From the NCBI GenBank assembly GCA_024138025.1, contig JAMXBD010001448.1, forward strand, positions 304,334-368,333: a stretch of 64,000 bases of DNA. The letters run 5' to 3'. Shown here one piece after another: positions 23,701-35,969 of this stretch. Within the stretch, counting starts at the first letter, position 1. Each line of letters starts with the position of its first letter. Origin of the DNA: Combretum micranthum (lineage: Eukaryota; Streptophyta; Magnoliopsida; Myrtales; Combretaceae). Both the position numbers and the translations under genes were made by a program. Below the pieces are notes generated by a model. That model saw nothing but the letters and a program-made list of their open reading frames with translations, searched no databases and was not told the DNA's origin.

Positions 23701-24193
23701 GCGTAAATCTTTTTCCTGTTTGGATTCTAGATCATCCAAACTTGTATCTGTGCACATGGTTGAGTACTTGCATTGCATATGATTTGCTAATGACTTGTGT
23801 GATGTATGGTATGTCTGGTTATTTATTGAGCTGTGGTTTCGCTCATACTCCTACAGTCTTTTCAAGTTTACTTTACGACCCTAGTTAGTTACATCCAGGA
23901 ATATGACTCCGGTAAGAGCTTTGAAGCTAGAAGTCTACAGATATATTTTAGTTTGATGGTTATGTACTATTAGATTAGATTATTTAGTTGTGTACTCCAA
24001 AAGAACTATATGGTTTGTAATAGTTTTGTAATGTTTATTCACTAAGTTATTTCTTTCATATATTTGTTATTTCTCATCAAGCAACTAAAAAGATCCTGTT
24101 GTTTTGAAAACCTGTCATTCTCTGAAGGTAATCTAGTGATAGTATTCAAGTGTAACTTGTTTACTACTACTGGGGTACCCTCGGGACGTGACA
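20759..24193 (+). mobile_element. 3' LTR of element B
   Basis: It starts TGTAAACCCTGGG and ends CTCGGGACGTGACA, 3435 bp, and is collinear with 11079-14504. Differences are scattered single bases and AT-repeat length changes (near 21120, 21570 and 22670). The GCCGGC palindrome cluster is at 22310-22590. Confidence 0.95.
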
Positions 24194-24490
24194 AACTTTA
24201 TCTTGTCGAGCCTTGATCTTGACTTGTTTTGACCTCGACCGATTCCTCGACCATTGGTTTGGCATTCTTGAGCTTGTCGAGCCTTGGATTTAGCTTTGTC
24301 ACACCTTGACTACTTAATATGGCTTTCCATTGATAATCACTGTTCCTGCTAAAACTTGTAGGAAACTCTACAAACATGCACAAAGCACCCACATATATTT
24401 CACTAATTAAGTGTAGTTTTCAAAAAAGAAATAGTTAATTGAGTATTATATTGTCTCATTAAAAATCACATTGAACACTCATGTTCAACG
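24194..24490 (-). mobile_element. Copia LTR remnant E
   Basis: In reverse complement this resembles the first few hundred bases of the copia-1 LTR (32255 onward): a GTTGAAC start at 24490, then GAGACAATATAAT, ACTACACTTAATTAGT, GTTTTAGCAG and several CTCGACAAG words. It begins inside the Athila integrase, so it marks a copia insertion there, and it is cut at 24193 by element B. Its body is missing or displaced. Confidence 0.7.
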
Positions 24491-24807
24491 GAAATTAATC
24501 CCCCAAACATCAAAGATCTCAATCATTAAGATGCTATGCTATGGTATTTCATGCCTCTTTGAAATATTCCTTGTGCGTTGGCATTGATCACAACTTAGCA
24601 CAAAAGCATGACAATCCTTAAAAAAGTGGGCCAATAAAATCCACATTGAAGTACTTTGGTTGCAGTCCTTTTAGCACCAAAATGAATACTTGCTTCTCTA
24701 CTATGGCAATGGTGCTCAGCTACTAGCATACATCTTTTAATCACTTGGTTGGCACAACTTTTGAAAAGGTATGGCTCATCCCAGAAGTATTGCTTAACCT
24801 CAAACAA
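24491..24807 (-). pseudogene. Integrase N-terminal part, Athila-type
   Basis: The minus-strand frame carries HHCHSREASIHFGAKRTATK and CGFYWPT, followed after a frameshift by the CDQCQRT zinc-binding pair and a DVWGINF core start. The rest of the domain is cut off by copia LTR E. Confidence 0.8.
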
Positions 24808-24882
24808 AAACTTCCTTGTCTAGTGATGAGAGATCTTGTATGGTAAAATGCTACTAACCAAGTAATTCATGATATCTGCACA

Positions 24883-26415
24883 CTAAGGTAAGTCTTTAAG
24901 TGAGGCTGCATACAGGTGCTCATTAGGGAAGCCTTCATTGATAGGCAACTCATCTTTCTCATATACAATCCTTGAAAGATGGTCAACCACTACATGTTCA
25001 ATCCCTTTTTGGTCTTGGATCTCAATATCAAACTCTTGTAGCAATAAGATCCACTTTATAAGCTTAGGCTTAGCATCTAATTTCGCTAACAAGTAGTTGA
25101 ACGGGAAATGATCAGTGTAAACTATGACCTTAGAACCTATGAGATGTGATCTAAATTTGTCATAAGCAAATACTATTGCTAGCAATTCCTTTTATGTGGT
25201 AGCATAGTTGCACTGTACGCCATTTAACATTTTGGTAGCATAGTATATCGTTTTGAAGACTCGATTCCTCCGCTGGCCAAGCACAACACTAACCGCCATG
25301 TCACTAGCGTCACATATAAGCTCAAATGGCAATTCCCAATTCGGTGTCACAATTATAGGTGCAGTGGTTAATTTCTCTTTCAATAACTCAAATGCTTAAA
25401 GACATGACTCATCAAATGAAAATGGAGTATTTTCCTCTAACAAATTGCAAAGAGGTCTTACTATCTTAGAAAAGTCCTTGATAAACCTCCTATAAAATCC
25501 AACATATCCAAGAAACCTCTGAATTCCCTTCACATTCACCTGTGATGGCAGCTTTGAAATAACATTAACTTCGGCTTTATCCACCTCAATTCCCTTACTT
25601 GAAATCTTATGGCTAAGCACTATGCCCTCTCGCACCATGAAGTGACACTTCTCCTAGTTTATAACCAAGTGAGTTTCCTTGCATCTCTTAAGCACAAATG
25701 ACAAGTTCTCTAAGCATTTTTCAAATTAACCTCTAAACACAAAGAAGTCATCTGTGAAGACTTCAATGCATTTCTCAATCATATGAGAGAACACTACCAT
25801 CATACATCTTTACAATGTCGCTGGTGCATTGCAAAAATCGAAAGGCATATGCCTAAATGCGAAAGTGTCGTATGGACAGATGAAGGTAGTCTTCTCCTGA
25901 TCATCTAGGGCAATGGGTATCTAATTATAGCCCGAATATCCATCCAAGAAACAATAATACTCATGTCCTGCTAGCTTCTCTAGCATTTGGTCAATGAAAG
26001 GTAAAGGGAAATGGTCTTTTCGGGTGGCATCATTTAGTTTGCGATAGTTAATGCAAACCCTCCATTCGGTCATAGTTTGAGTCGGTATCAATTCATTCTT
26101 TTCATTCTTCACAACTGTCATACCCCCCTTTTTAAGCACCACTTGGGCAATACTCACCCACTTACTATTAGAAATGGGATAAATGATCCCAACATCTAAA
26201 AGCTTCAACACCTCTTTTTAAACCACTTCTTTTAAAGTAGGATTAAGTCGTCTCTGTGGTTGGAGTGTAGGCTTGCATTCGGCTTCCATAAGAATCCGAT
26301 GCATGCATATTGGTGGATGGATCCCTTGAATGTCTGCAATGGTCCATCCAATAGCCCTTCTATGCTCTTTAAGCACCTCAATCAACTTGCTTTCTTGCTT
26401 AGATGACAACTTCAT
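24883..26415 (-). pseudogene. Reverse transcriptase-RNase H, Athila-type (broken)
   Basis: RT begins around 26415 (QESKLIEVLKEHRRAIGWTI) and continues WRVCINYRKLNDATRKDHFP and FIDQMLEKLAGHEYYCFLDG. A stop at about 25921 is followed in broken frames by the catalytic region, where the motif reads FTDDF. The thumb has GIQRFLGYVGFYRRFIKDFS. RNase H shows [30 protein letters not shown] and [13 protein letters not shown], ending VVDHLSRI. At least four frame breaks or stops separate these pieces. Confidence 0.88.
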
Positions 26416-26742
26416 TGAAATGATGACTAGGAGTGTCTCCTTTTGCTCCTAAAAACACATATTTGAGGTGAGGTGAGTAGGAAGTTGTTTCAACTCAAGT
26501 GTAGAGGGCTCTTTTGTGGATGGAACGGGTCTCTTAATGCTTGCTTCTAACTGTTCAAACCTATGTGGCCTTAACCAAACTCCTGTAGCTCTATCCACTG
26601 GTGAACTCTATATCAAATCTTCCTTAATGATCTCATTTTCATCAATCAAGTCACCCTTAGGTATCACTAACAAATCATCCTGTTCCATAATCTCATCTCC
26701 AGCTATGTCATCAGAAATATCAAGCTTATCCTCATCATCGCT

Positions 26743-27552
26743 CTAATCTTGTGATAGCACATGCTTGGCATATCCGCTCATTTTAGATGCCTCATCTTTG
26801 AATTCTTTGACAAGCTTATCAACCACATCCACATGGAAGCAAGTGTCACTACTAGCTAGGTGTTTAAAAGCTCTAAAGACATCAAAAGTGACTTGCTCAT
26901 CCATAACCTTAAGTGTCAACTTTCCTTGTGCCACATCTATCAAAGTTTTCCCAATAAGCAAGAATGGTCTCCCTAAAATTAAGGGCATCTCCTGGTCTTC
27001 TTCCATATCCAGAATAATAAATTCTGCTAGAAAAATGAACTTGTCCACCTTAACCAACACATCTTCCACTATCCTTCTTGGATGCTCAATACTTTTGTCG
27101 ACTAATTGTAAAGATACCATGGTTGGTTTGCATTCTCTTAGTCCCAACTTCTTGAAAATTGATGAAGGCATAAGATTAATGCTTGCTCCAAGATCACACA
27201 AAGCTTTATCAAAGTATGACTCACTAATGATGCATGGGATAGTGAAGCTACTAGGATCTTTCAATTTTAGAGGCAACTTGTTTTGAAGAATAATTGTACT
27301 CTCATGGGTTAACATAATCGTCTCATGTTCAACTATCTTCATTTTCTTGGTGAGGATTTCTTTCATGAAGTTTGCATAAGATGGCATTTGCTCAAGCGCA
27401 TCCATGAATGGGATATTGATATGCACCTTCTTGAAAACTTCCAAAAACTTAGCAAATTGATGATCTAATTGTTGTAGCTTCAACCTCCCAGGGAATGGAA
27501 TAGGTAGAACATATGGCTTCACTTCATGCCTCTTTTGCTCTACTTCCTTCAC
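26743..27552 (-). pseudogene. Protease region, Athila-type (longest intact frame)
   Basis: An uninterrupted stretch of 269 codons. The N-terminal half is the gag-pro linker (FAKFLEVFKKVHINIPFMDA, MPSYANFMKEIL). The protease has DLGASINLMPSSIFKKLGL, in which the usual D-T/S-G triad reads DLG, and later LGRPFL. It is open only as part of a dead polyprotein. Confidence 0.85.
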
Positions 27553-27831
27553 TTCTGTTTCCCCTTATCATGACTAGATGATGGCACATCCACCTTGCTT
27601 TCTCTTTCAATTTCAACTCTGTCATCATTCTTTATAATCTCTTTTTCACCACTTTATTTATTTTTCTTAACAATCTCTTTCTCACCAATCTCTTTACTTT
27701 TCTTTATATAACTTTTGTTAAGCTCTTTCCCACTTCTTAGAGTAATTGCTTTCACCTCCTCTTTAGGATTCTTTTCAGTGGTGCTTGGAAGAATGCCTGA
27801 GGACGGTTCTTTGATGCTTTTGACAATTAAG

Positions 27832-28610
27832 CTAGCTGATGTTGCAAGCATTGAATGATAGCTTCTTGGTTGTTTGACTTGGCCAATAACTTTTGCAGCA
27901 ACTCAATTGTGGTATCATTCTTATCCTTCTCTTTTTTTTGTGGGAATGACTGATGTTGAGCCATGGGTGGTGGAGCTCTAGGAGCATTTGCATCCCTCGT
28001 CTAGGATTATATGTATTTAAATAGGGTTTGTAATTCCCAACTCCTCTATCAAACTTGTACAAAGTTCATTTGCTCCATACTTGAACTAACACTAGGAAAC
28101 AGAGAATTTCCATTTGATAATCTGAAAAGATCATAGGAGGACCACCATGAGATAGCATCCATGATTGGCATATGACTTGGTCGTGCGCTTGACATAGGTT
28201 GCATTTTACTCAATTGAACCGTAAGTGCCGCTACTTATGCTTGAAGCTTAGAAACCACATCCGACTCATACATGACAGCCACTTGCCTTGTCTATTCTCT
28301 CACTATGTCAATTAAATGCATTCCTTGCCATTTTGTCAATAAGCTCATAGGCTTCAGGAGCAATTTTTATCATCAAACTACCACCAACTATAGCACCAAT
28401 CATTATTTTCAATTTATCACCAAGAGAAGCCTAGAAAGTCCTAACCAAATCATATAAAGAAATTCCATGGTGAAGGCAACCCTGAGGAGTTCTTTGAATC
28501 TTTCCCAAACGTCATATCCCTCTAAGGCTCCTTTATCCCAAAAGTGCTTCAATTGATGACCATTGACCTGAAATGGTCCTCTCCATCTTTCTTGATTTCT
28601 ATAACTCCAT
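27832..28610 (-). pseudogene. gag remnant, Athila-type
   Basis: Starting at 28610, directly after an integrase tail, the minus strand gives EGYDVWERFKELLR, then in shifted frames MIGAIVGGSLMIKIAPEAYE, and a glycine/asparagine-rich portion (GVGNYKPYLNTYNPRR, about 28050). The N-terminal part of gag is missing. Confidence 0.75.
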
Positions 28611-29070
28611 AGGGGAATACCTTGGTGACTACAAATGGCCTTGACCACCTGGACCTTAGCTTGTGAGGAAATAACTTCAAATAAGAGTTGTACAATTATA
28701 CCTTCTGTCCTTCCTTGGACTCTGGATGAAGGATTTGCCTATTATGCCACATCTTGGTTCTCTCCTTATGAATGCAAGCATTCTCAACAACCTTATTCCT
28801 TAATTTGTCCAGTTCATTCAACTAGAGTAACCTATGGTTCTTCACAGCTTGCCTATCAAATTTAGGAACTTTATTGCCTAGTATGCTTTGTGACCTAACT
28901 CTACAAGGAGATGGCAAGCTTTTTCCATATAACATGCGATATGGGGACATACCAATTAGGTTCTTGTAAGCAGTTCGATAGGCCCAATGTGCATCATCAA
29001 GCTTTAGTGACCAATACTTCCTTAATGAATTGACTATTTTTTTGAAGCTTGCTAGAACTGCATCTTTCAC
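28611..29070 (-). pseudogene. Integrase C-terminal fragment upstream of gag
   Basis: The minus strand gives the end of the integrase core (DDAHWAYRTAYKNLIGMSPY), KLRNKVVENACIHKERTKMW in a shifted frame, then [19 protein letters not shown] and [17 protein letters not shown]. This is the normal end of an Athila-type pol, but here it is fused within a few codons to the gag of the next segment, in the wrong order for a single element. Confidence 0.85.
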
Positions 29071-29079
29071 TTGATTTTA

Positions 29080-30850
29080 ACAGCTTGGTTCTATCAAAGA
29101 TAGCATATATTTAAACATTTAGCTTATTACAATCAATTTCTATCCATCTTATAAGGTTAACTTGTGCAAGTACACATAAACATGTAACTGTATTGGAATT
29201 GTAGACAACAACCAAATATTCAAGGAGCTTTTATCAATTTCTTTATGCAACATCAGATTAATAAAAGCAAATTAAGCACAAATTATCCAACTACCGATAT
29301 GATATTGGATTTGCATAATACCCAAACATTCTAATTACATTTTAGTCCTTCTTCTAAATTTTCATACAATTGATCCACTTTCCATAACTTATGATTTTCA
29401 TGTTAATAATCCAATGAAATCACTCTATTTCTATAGAGATAAAGGTGTAAAAGTACAGCTTTATCAATACCATAAGTCATTGATGAGTTTTCATGCATAT
29501 TCCTTAAAGAAAACTCTCCCCATGATACTAAAAAAGTTAGGGATGGAAATGCATGATTTCATACTCGACTCAAGTTTATGTTTATGTTATTTATTTTTAT
29601 ACACTCTAATCTAACTTTTATATTTGTACTTATATGTATAAGTACATATAATTTTTAGAGTATATTACTCACTAATCTAATATTTTATTTCATGTTCTTT
29701 ACTTTATGAAATTTATTTATTTTATGTTTTTGAGAGTTGTCCTTAATCAAAGTCTTAGACTTGTCCATCTTCAAGTCAAAACAAAAAGGGGACTTGTCCA
29801 TTTCTAAGTCTTAGAGAGTCTTGTTCAAATTCTAAAACTCCTGTTTTAATTTTATTTCATCTTGTTATATTATATTTTACTTTATTATAATGACTAGATT
29901 ATTTATGTCATGGGGAGTCTTGAATATGATCTAAGATTCCCACTTCTATTTTGATTCTTATTTATTATTCTTATCAATAATTTACTTATGTTCCTTTAAT
30001 ATCACAATGTTTCTAAAATTTAATTTTATGTTCATGTTCATGAAATGTCCATAGTGATGTTGTTATAATGCTAAATGAATTTTTCAACTTCTACATGTTG
30101 ATAATTCTTTGTTATGCAAAATATTTTCTAAAAACTCATTTTCAAGACATAGAAAGACCTTTTATCAAAGAAAAATTTGAAACAAAACCATCCCAGATTT
30201 TCCTTGAAAATGCTAAGACATGTAGGTGGTAGAGGGGATGTGAAATTTAAACTTTTCTTTCTCAAACCAACATGACTTTAATGATTATAGGCAGCAGAAA
30301 TCGAGAAACAAATCTTACACCTAAATTTTCTAAAATGTCGAGACATAAAGGAAAGTTTTGAGAAAAATATAATTTGAAATTTTTTTTACCATCACAACAA
30401 GATTCAATACTTTGAAACTTAAAGTATTGAATGAAATTTTTATTATAAAAAGCCTAGCTAGGTCGAAGCTTTCAAGGTAAATTAACTAAAATATAAAACC
30501 CTCTTTTCAAGTCTAAACCACTCATTTAAGAGATTCTTTGAGCAAAAGAAAAAATTGAAAACAAAAATAGTATCCTAAATGCTCGAGAATGCTGAGACCT
30601 AAGTGTAATAATTTAAAATTTTCACAACTTGAAATTCTTTTCTTAAAAAAAAAAAACACAAGAAAACCAATGTTTTATCAAATGAATTTTCAATGAAAAC
30701 TTAAACAAAAATTTACAAGGAACAAAATAAAGTATGACGGTTTATTTTAAGTTTGAATCATCTATTTATAAATACTAAACGATCAAGTTTCGCAACGAGT
30801 TTTCAAAGTTTAAATCATCATGAACTTAAAATTTCCAAATTGTCATAAAA
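29080..30850. other. AT-rich region with no supported gene
   Basis: Very AT-rich with only short, frame-inconsistent ORFs. Recurrent phrases (for example AATGCTGAGACCTAAGTG and AATGCTAAGACATGTAGG) suggest it may be the outer part of gypsy-like LTR F, but I see no boundary. Confidence 0.5.
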
Positions 30851-32254
30851 ATTATTCGGTGAAAACCCCATTTTCAAGCAACATTATTAGGATCATGCAT
30901 GTGTTATGAATCATTTGATTCTCTAATTATGTTTGATATAAGAAAGATAAATATACATACCCTAGAAAGTGTATAAAAGACAAAACTTGCAAGATGTGTC
31001 AAAATGAGCTTAATCATAATTCTAGGTGTGATCTATATAGTAAGATTCTGAGACCTAAATGACCTTATACATTTGAAGTAACCTGAGAAATGGATAGAGC
31101 ATTTTAATAGGTAGCAAAAGACTGCTCATATGCAAAAATCAAAATTAAAATAACCAAGTTATAGTTGTTTTAAGGTATAACCTACGTAACCAGATATATA
31201 GCAAGAATAAAATTCTTAGAAGTAGAAGTTTAGATAAAGTTGATCCAAAACACTCATTTTGGGTTTTTCCTTATTTAGGTAACAAAGATCTAAGCCATTT
31301 TAGTGATCACTTCAAAAGAAGATTTTACTATGCATGAGTGAGTTTTCCCTTATGATTAATTACCTTTGTGTTTATAGATAGTTGCATTAGTCCTGTAAGT
31401 ACAAGATAAAAATGAATATATATGGGGTCATGGTATATGTGTGTGTGCTTATATAAACGAGTGACAAGAGATGCTAAGCATATCAAAACTGATGAATGGC
31501 TGTTTAAGTACATCGTCAATATTAGATGTTTCTTATGTGTATATGATACTTGTTTAATCACTTTTAAGCATACTTTAATTATATTTGGCTTTGATAGAAA
31601 TGAAATGGGCATATTCATTTCATTGAGTCACATGTTGAAGGCTACTACTCTCATGTAAGGAATCAAAAGGGCTAGGGTGGCCCAGCTCATTCTTAGGAGA
31701 AACTAATCGTGTGGAGAACTCGACCCCAAGGATGAGTTACATTGATCAATCACTATGAGTGGGTAGTCGGGGACTAGCTGCAAAGGTTGCAGTGACCTTC
31801 AAATCAAATTCCCCAACCCTTGACATGGAGAGCGTAAATCCATTTTATGTATGGTTACCGAATACTTATACACTCTTGCTTGTATCATGTGATTATTGAA
31901 TAGCATGTATAACATATATAGCATATGCTTCAAATTAATAAGCCTGACTAGTTATGGATGTATAGTACAGATAAATGGATTATCTCACTAAGCATATTGT
32001 GAGCTTATACCCCCATAGATTTTATTGAAACAAGAATATACAGGCTTTACTCGAGGGACAAGAAAAAAATTACTAGTGGATCTTGGAGCTTAAACTAAAG
32101 ATTTAAGAGCATAGAATGAAGTTTCTCTTGGAAACCCTTTTATGTTAGATATGTAATATGTTATTATTTTGGAGATTATTATGAATGACTATAATACCTT
32201 AACCGTTTGAGGATATTAGCAGGAGTACGCCCATGAGAAATGTAATTTACTTTG
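30850..32254 (+). mobile_element. Gypsy-like LTR remnant F, left part
   Basis: Several blocks follow in the same order as in the family LTR C/A: AACCAAGTTATAGTTGTTTT (compare 2049-2072), TATAGCAAGAATAAAAT, and ATCTCACTAAGCATATTGTG...CTTATACCCCCATAG (compare 2848-2884). Divergence is large. The segment is interrupted at 32254 by copia-1 and resumes at 37796. Confidence 0.45.
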
Positions 32255-33523
32255 TGTTGAACTTATATGTTCACAGTAGAATTTGATGAGACAATATAAT
32301 GCATAATTAACTATTCAATTATAAAAAACTACACTTAATTAGTCAAACAATATGATGAATAATATATCAGAATATGTGTGTGTCTGTGTGTGTGTGCGTG
32401 TGTGTTTCATGTTTTTATAGAGTTTGTGCAGGTTTTAGCAGAAATAGATTTATATGTGCATAGCCTTGGTTGCGACCTAAACTCCAGGGGCAAATCAAGG
32501 ACTTGACAAGTTTGATCCATGGCATGACAAGTGAAACAAAACAAGTTGAACAATCTTGGTTATGGGTTACGTTGAGGGCTCAACGAGCCTACTCCTCAAG
32601 ACATGGCAAGCTCTCAAAGTCTAAAGCTCGACAAGTTCAAACATACACAATCTTGGTCACGGGGTTTGTCGAGGGCTCGACAAGTCCACTAATCAGAGCA
32701 TGACGAGTTCAAAATATAGGCTCGACATATTCAAACAAACACAGCTTTGATCGATGGTCAAGTCTAAGGTGCGAAAAGCATTGGGGCACGACAAGTTTGA
32801 ATTCAAGACTTGATGGAGTCCACATAAGCACAGACTTGGTCGAGGGCAAAAATGAGACGCGACGCATTAAGGCGCGACAAGTATTAGGGTGCGACAATTT
32901 AAATGAATGAGCCGATGTAGCAAAAAGAGCCATTGAAGTGCATTTAATGCTTAATGACTTAAAGACGTTATCTTTAATGGATATTTGACATTTTGAAGGC
33001 TATAAATACTCTGTCCTTGAGAGATTCAAAAAAAGGAGGGTGAATTGAAAGAGCTATTACTTGCGAACAAACAAATTATTAATTTTCTTGTTCTCTTATT
33101 CATTAAATTGTATATATCTGTAAAGAGAGAGGAAATCATTCTAGTGCTTTGTTCTTATATCTGCTATCTATTAAAGAGCATCTAAAGAGAGAAAAGAAAT
33201 ATTTTATATTCTAAGTAGTGTATTGTTTGACTTGAGCGTGCTTTATTGATTATTAATAAAACAATTGTGAAGTCCTTAGTTGGAAGCATTGGTGAACCAT
33301 AGAGAGTAGGAAGTGAGCCGAACTCCACGTTAAATCTGGACTCAAATTTTCTATTCCTATCTCTTTTATATTTCATATTATAATCTGCTGTTATATTATC
33401 CATTGCTATTAAAGTTAATTTTGATACGTTGCATTAAAATTAATTGATTGAGCCCACTGCAACTACTTAATTCAGCTCCCCCTCTCTCTCTTGAGTATTT
33501 TCTGGTGCTTTTTATTGTTTTCA
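32255..33523 (+). mobile_element. 5' LTR of copia-1
   Basis: 1269 bp, TGTTGAACTTATATG...TTGTTTTCA. It contains many CTCGACAAG/GCGACAAG words and a TG microsatellite (32377-32407), and near its 3' end GAAGTCCTTAGTTGGAAGCATT, related to the minisatellite in the interior. Confidence 0.92.
32377..32407. repeat. TG-rich microsatellite
   Basis: Imperfect (TG)n with single C interruptions inside the 5' LTR of copia-1; it is absent from the 3' LTR copy, showing lineage-specific change. Confidence 0.85.
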
Positions 33524-33525
33524 TT

Positions 33526-33537
33526 TGGTATCAAAGC
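33526..33537 (+). other. Primer binding site of copia-1
   Basis: TGGTATCAAAGC, one base different from the initiator-Met tRNA complement, two bases after the LTR end. Confidence 0.85.
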
Positions 33538-33582
33538 TTCATCTTTATTTTTCCTTGCTTAATCACATATAGGGTAAATATC

Positions 33583-35323
33583 ATGGTATCAAATGCACTA
33601 AGGTTTCTAGAGGGGCAAGCTATCAATAGATTACTGCTTCTAAGTGAGGGTAACTACCCATATTGGAAGTATTAATAAAATTTTTCTAAAAGCTCAAAGC
33701 ATATTTTTTTGGAATGTAATAGAAAATGGGCCATTAATTATTGAAGGAAAAAAAGAAAAAAATTATAATGAAAATGATTGGAAAATATTAGATTTGAATG
33801 ATATAGCTATAAATGTATTGCATTGTGGGTTGAAGGAAAGTGACTTTAATAGAATCTGTACATGTAAATTAGCTAAAGAAATATGGGATAAAAGACTTTT
33901 GAAGGAACCTCTAGAGTTAAAGATACAAAAATAAGTCTTTATATGGATAGTTTAAAAATCTCAAAATGCTTCCAAATGAATCTATAGATGAGATGCATAA
34001 TAAATTCATTAGCATCATAAATCCCTTAAGTGTACTTGGGAATAATTTTACAACTTCGAAATAAATTCTAAACTTTTCAAGTTACTACCTAAGGATTGGG
34101 AAGTAAAAAAAAAAAAAAAAAAAAATTCTGCCATAAAAGAAGCACGAAATTTAAGTGCTATGAGCAAAGAAGAACTTCTTGGAGCACTCTAAAATGCATA
34201 AGCTCATCAAGAAGCAAGAAGCAAAATCAAACTGAAAGGATATTACTCTAAAAGCTACAAATCTTGATTCCAGTGATGATGATAATGATAAAATAAGCAA
34301 TTGTCTGGATGGCTAAAAAGCTGAAGAAGTTCATGAGGTCCTGCTATAAGTCAAAGAAAGTAGACAATGACAACAACTCATCTAAATACAAAAAGAATGA
34401 TGTAATAACTTACTACAAATGCCACAAACCAGGACACATCCAGCAGTACTGTCCATTGCTCAAGAAGGATCTAGAAAATAAGCACTCATAGCCACTTGGA
34501 GTAATGATGACTCAAGTGACTGATGAGAATGTTTGCTTCATAGTACTAGACGATGAAGTAACTTCCCCTCTTCTCCTTCTTATGATGATTTATATACCAT
34601 GTATGATGAAATATGCTGTAAGCTAGTAAAAGTAGAGAAGAAGAACCGCATGCTTAAATCTTTAATAATGGAAGTAGGAGAAGAAGTAGAAAAGTTTTCA
34701 AATCAAGCATGAGAAAATTAAATCAGAAAATGAAAAGTTGCATGAAGGAATTAATGTTTTAAAATTGGAAAATTATAAGATAAATAATAAGTATAAGAAC
34801 CTAAAAGATAAAAATGATGAGTTAAGCAAGATAAACAAAAAATAAACAATTCAAAATGACTTGCTAGATCTTGAAATTAAAACTATAAAATATAATAATG
34901 TTGAATGTGCTAGCAGTAGTAATGAAATCCAAAAAGAGCTAGAGGATTTAAAAAATAAAAATATATTGTTAAAAGCTAGCTTAGATGATCCAAAAGGAAC
35001 TATAGCTAAGTTCACAAATGGTAAAAAAAATTTGAGCACACTTCTTGGAAATCAAAAGTGTGATTCACATAAATATGGAATTGGCTATAGTAGAGAAGGT
35101 AGCTGCAAGTCCCACAAAACTCCTTTTGTAAAAGCTACCCATGGGATATGCAACTACTATGGGAACTGATCATATTGCACATAATTATGCAATAAGAAAG
35201 ACCATGCATTTGAATCAAAAAAGCAAGTTGGTTTGGGTTTCTAAAAGAGAGATTCTTATAACACCAAACCAAAAAGGACTCAAACTCAAATGGATACCAA
35301 AAAGATGGTTGTGTTTTTTGTAG
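33583..35323 (+). pseudogene. gag of copia-1 (frameshifted)
   Basis: The start is at about 33583 (MVSNALRFLEGQAINRLLLL). A frame change near 33670 leads to FLKAQSIFFWNVIENGP and ALNDI-like capsid sequence (NVLHCGLKESDFNRI). Later pieces include LLPKDWEV with an A18-19 run, KEARNLSAMSKEELLGAL, a nucleocapsid segment in which the knuckle reads YYKCHKPGHIQQYC (first Cys replaced by Tyr), and a lysine/asparagine-rich coiled coil (34861-35060). The last recognisable part is around 35141-35323 (NQKSKLVWVSK, RWLCFL). Stops and shifts throughout. Confidence 0.8.
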
Positions 35324-35960
35324 GTACCTTAAATGGCTCAAAAGGCAAAAATATGGTATAATCTCAACTTGCTTGAGTTTGATAGTTTATGCTTTTTATG
35401 TTTGTGTATGTATTATATTGATGTTTTTGCATATGCAAATTTTTGGTGTGAGATGCTTTTATGCATGTTTCAAACTAAATCTGTGATAAAATTGGGCTTT
35501 GAATACATGAAAATGATTTTTCATGCTTTTAATGCATAAACAATGCTTAGACATGTTTAATGTTGCTTTCTAAACTTATTTGAAAATATTTGAATATTAT
35601 CTTAGACTTATTTGTGCATGCTTGAAAAACATATTCTACAATTTTTTGACAGCAACTTGCACAAATTTTGAACTTGTATGTTGTCTGTGCATCTTTCCTT
35701 GTTTGCAATATCTCTTTTTTTTTATGAGTACAAAGAGAGAGAAGTGTAGAATGCACAATTAAAGGGGGAGAGGCATATTAAAATATTGAATGTGGCAGAT
35801 AATGTTGTTTGGAGAGATTAGAAAAGATAGAGAAGAGAGTAGAGCTTAACTTGTATATATTCTATAAAAATACTCTATGCTTCGTGTTTACTTTTGTTAA
35901 GTAAATAGTGTCATTCGTGAGATTAGTGAGCTAATATTATAAGGCACTATTCACGCGTTT
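35324..35960 (+). other. Non-coding interior of copia-1 where pol would be expected
   Basis: Short frames only; no protease, integrase or RT motif on either strand. Confidence 0.6.
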
Positions 35961-35969
35961 GTTTACAAG

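Larger units (their letters stand above)
11079..24193 (+). mobile_element. Element B: near-complete Ty3/gypsy chromovirus-type retrotransposon
   Basis: This 13.1-kb element has two direct LTRs (11079-14504 and 20759-24193), an initiator-Met PBS, ORF1, gag, a predicted intron, pol (protease, RT, RNase H, integrase, chromodomain-like tail) and a polypurine tract. The order PR-RT-RH-IN and the chromodomain-like tail place it with plant chromoviruses, most like Tekay/Del. The RT contains [16 protein letters not shown] and FIDDILVYS. Many frameshifts and at least one stop codon show it is dead. The LTRs remain very similar to each other apart from scattered substitutions and microsatellite changes, so insertion was not ancient relative to the surrounding debris. 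It appears inserted in a copia LTR (E). Confidence 0.92.
24491..28610 (-). mobile_element. Athila/Tat-type Ty3/gypsy remnant
   Basis: Minus strand, in order: gag part (28610-27832), a linker with KAITLRSGKELNK (about 27780), protease (27552-26743), RT (26415-25700), RT thumb and RNase H (25638-24883) and integrase N-terminus (24807-24491). The style ([38 protein letters not shown]) is that of Athila/Tat elements. It has many stops and frameshifts. It ends at 24490, where a copia LTR interrupts the integrase core shortly after a CDQCQRT zinc-finger motif. No LTR of this element is recognisable in the window. Confidence 0.9.

Noticed and set aside
31328..31658. Overlapping 96-codon (-) and 78-codon (+) frames
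   Set aside because: Hydrophobic, low-complexity translations of AT-rich DNA without domain or codon support.
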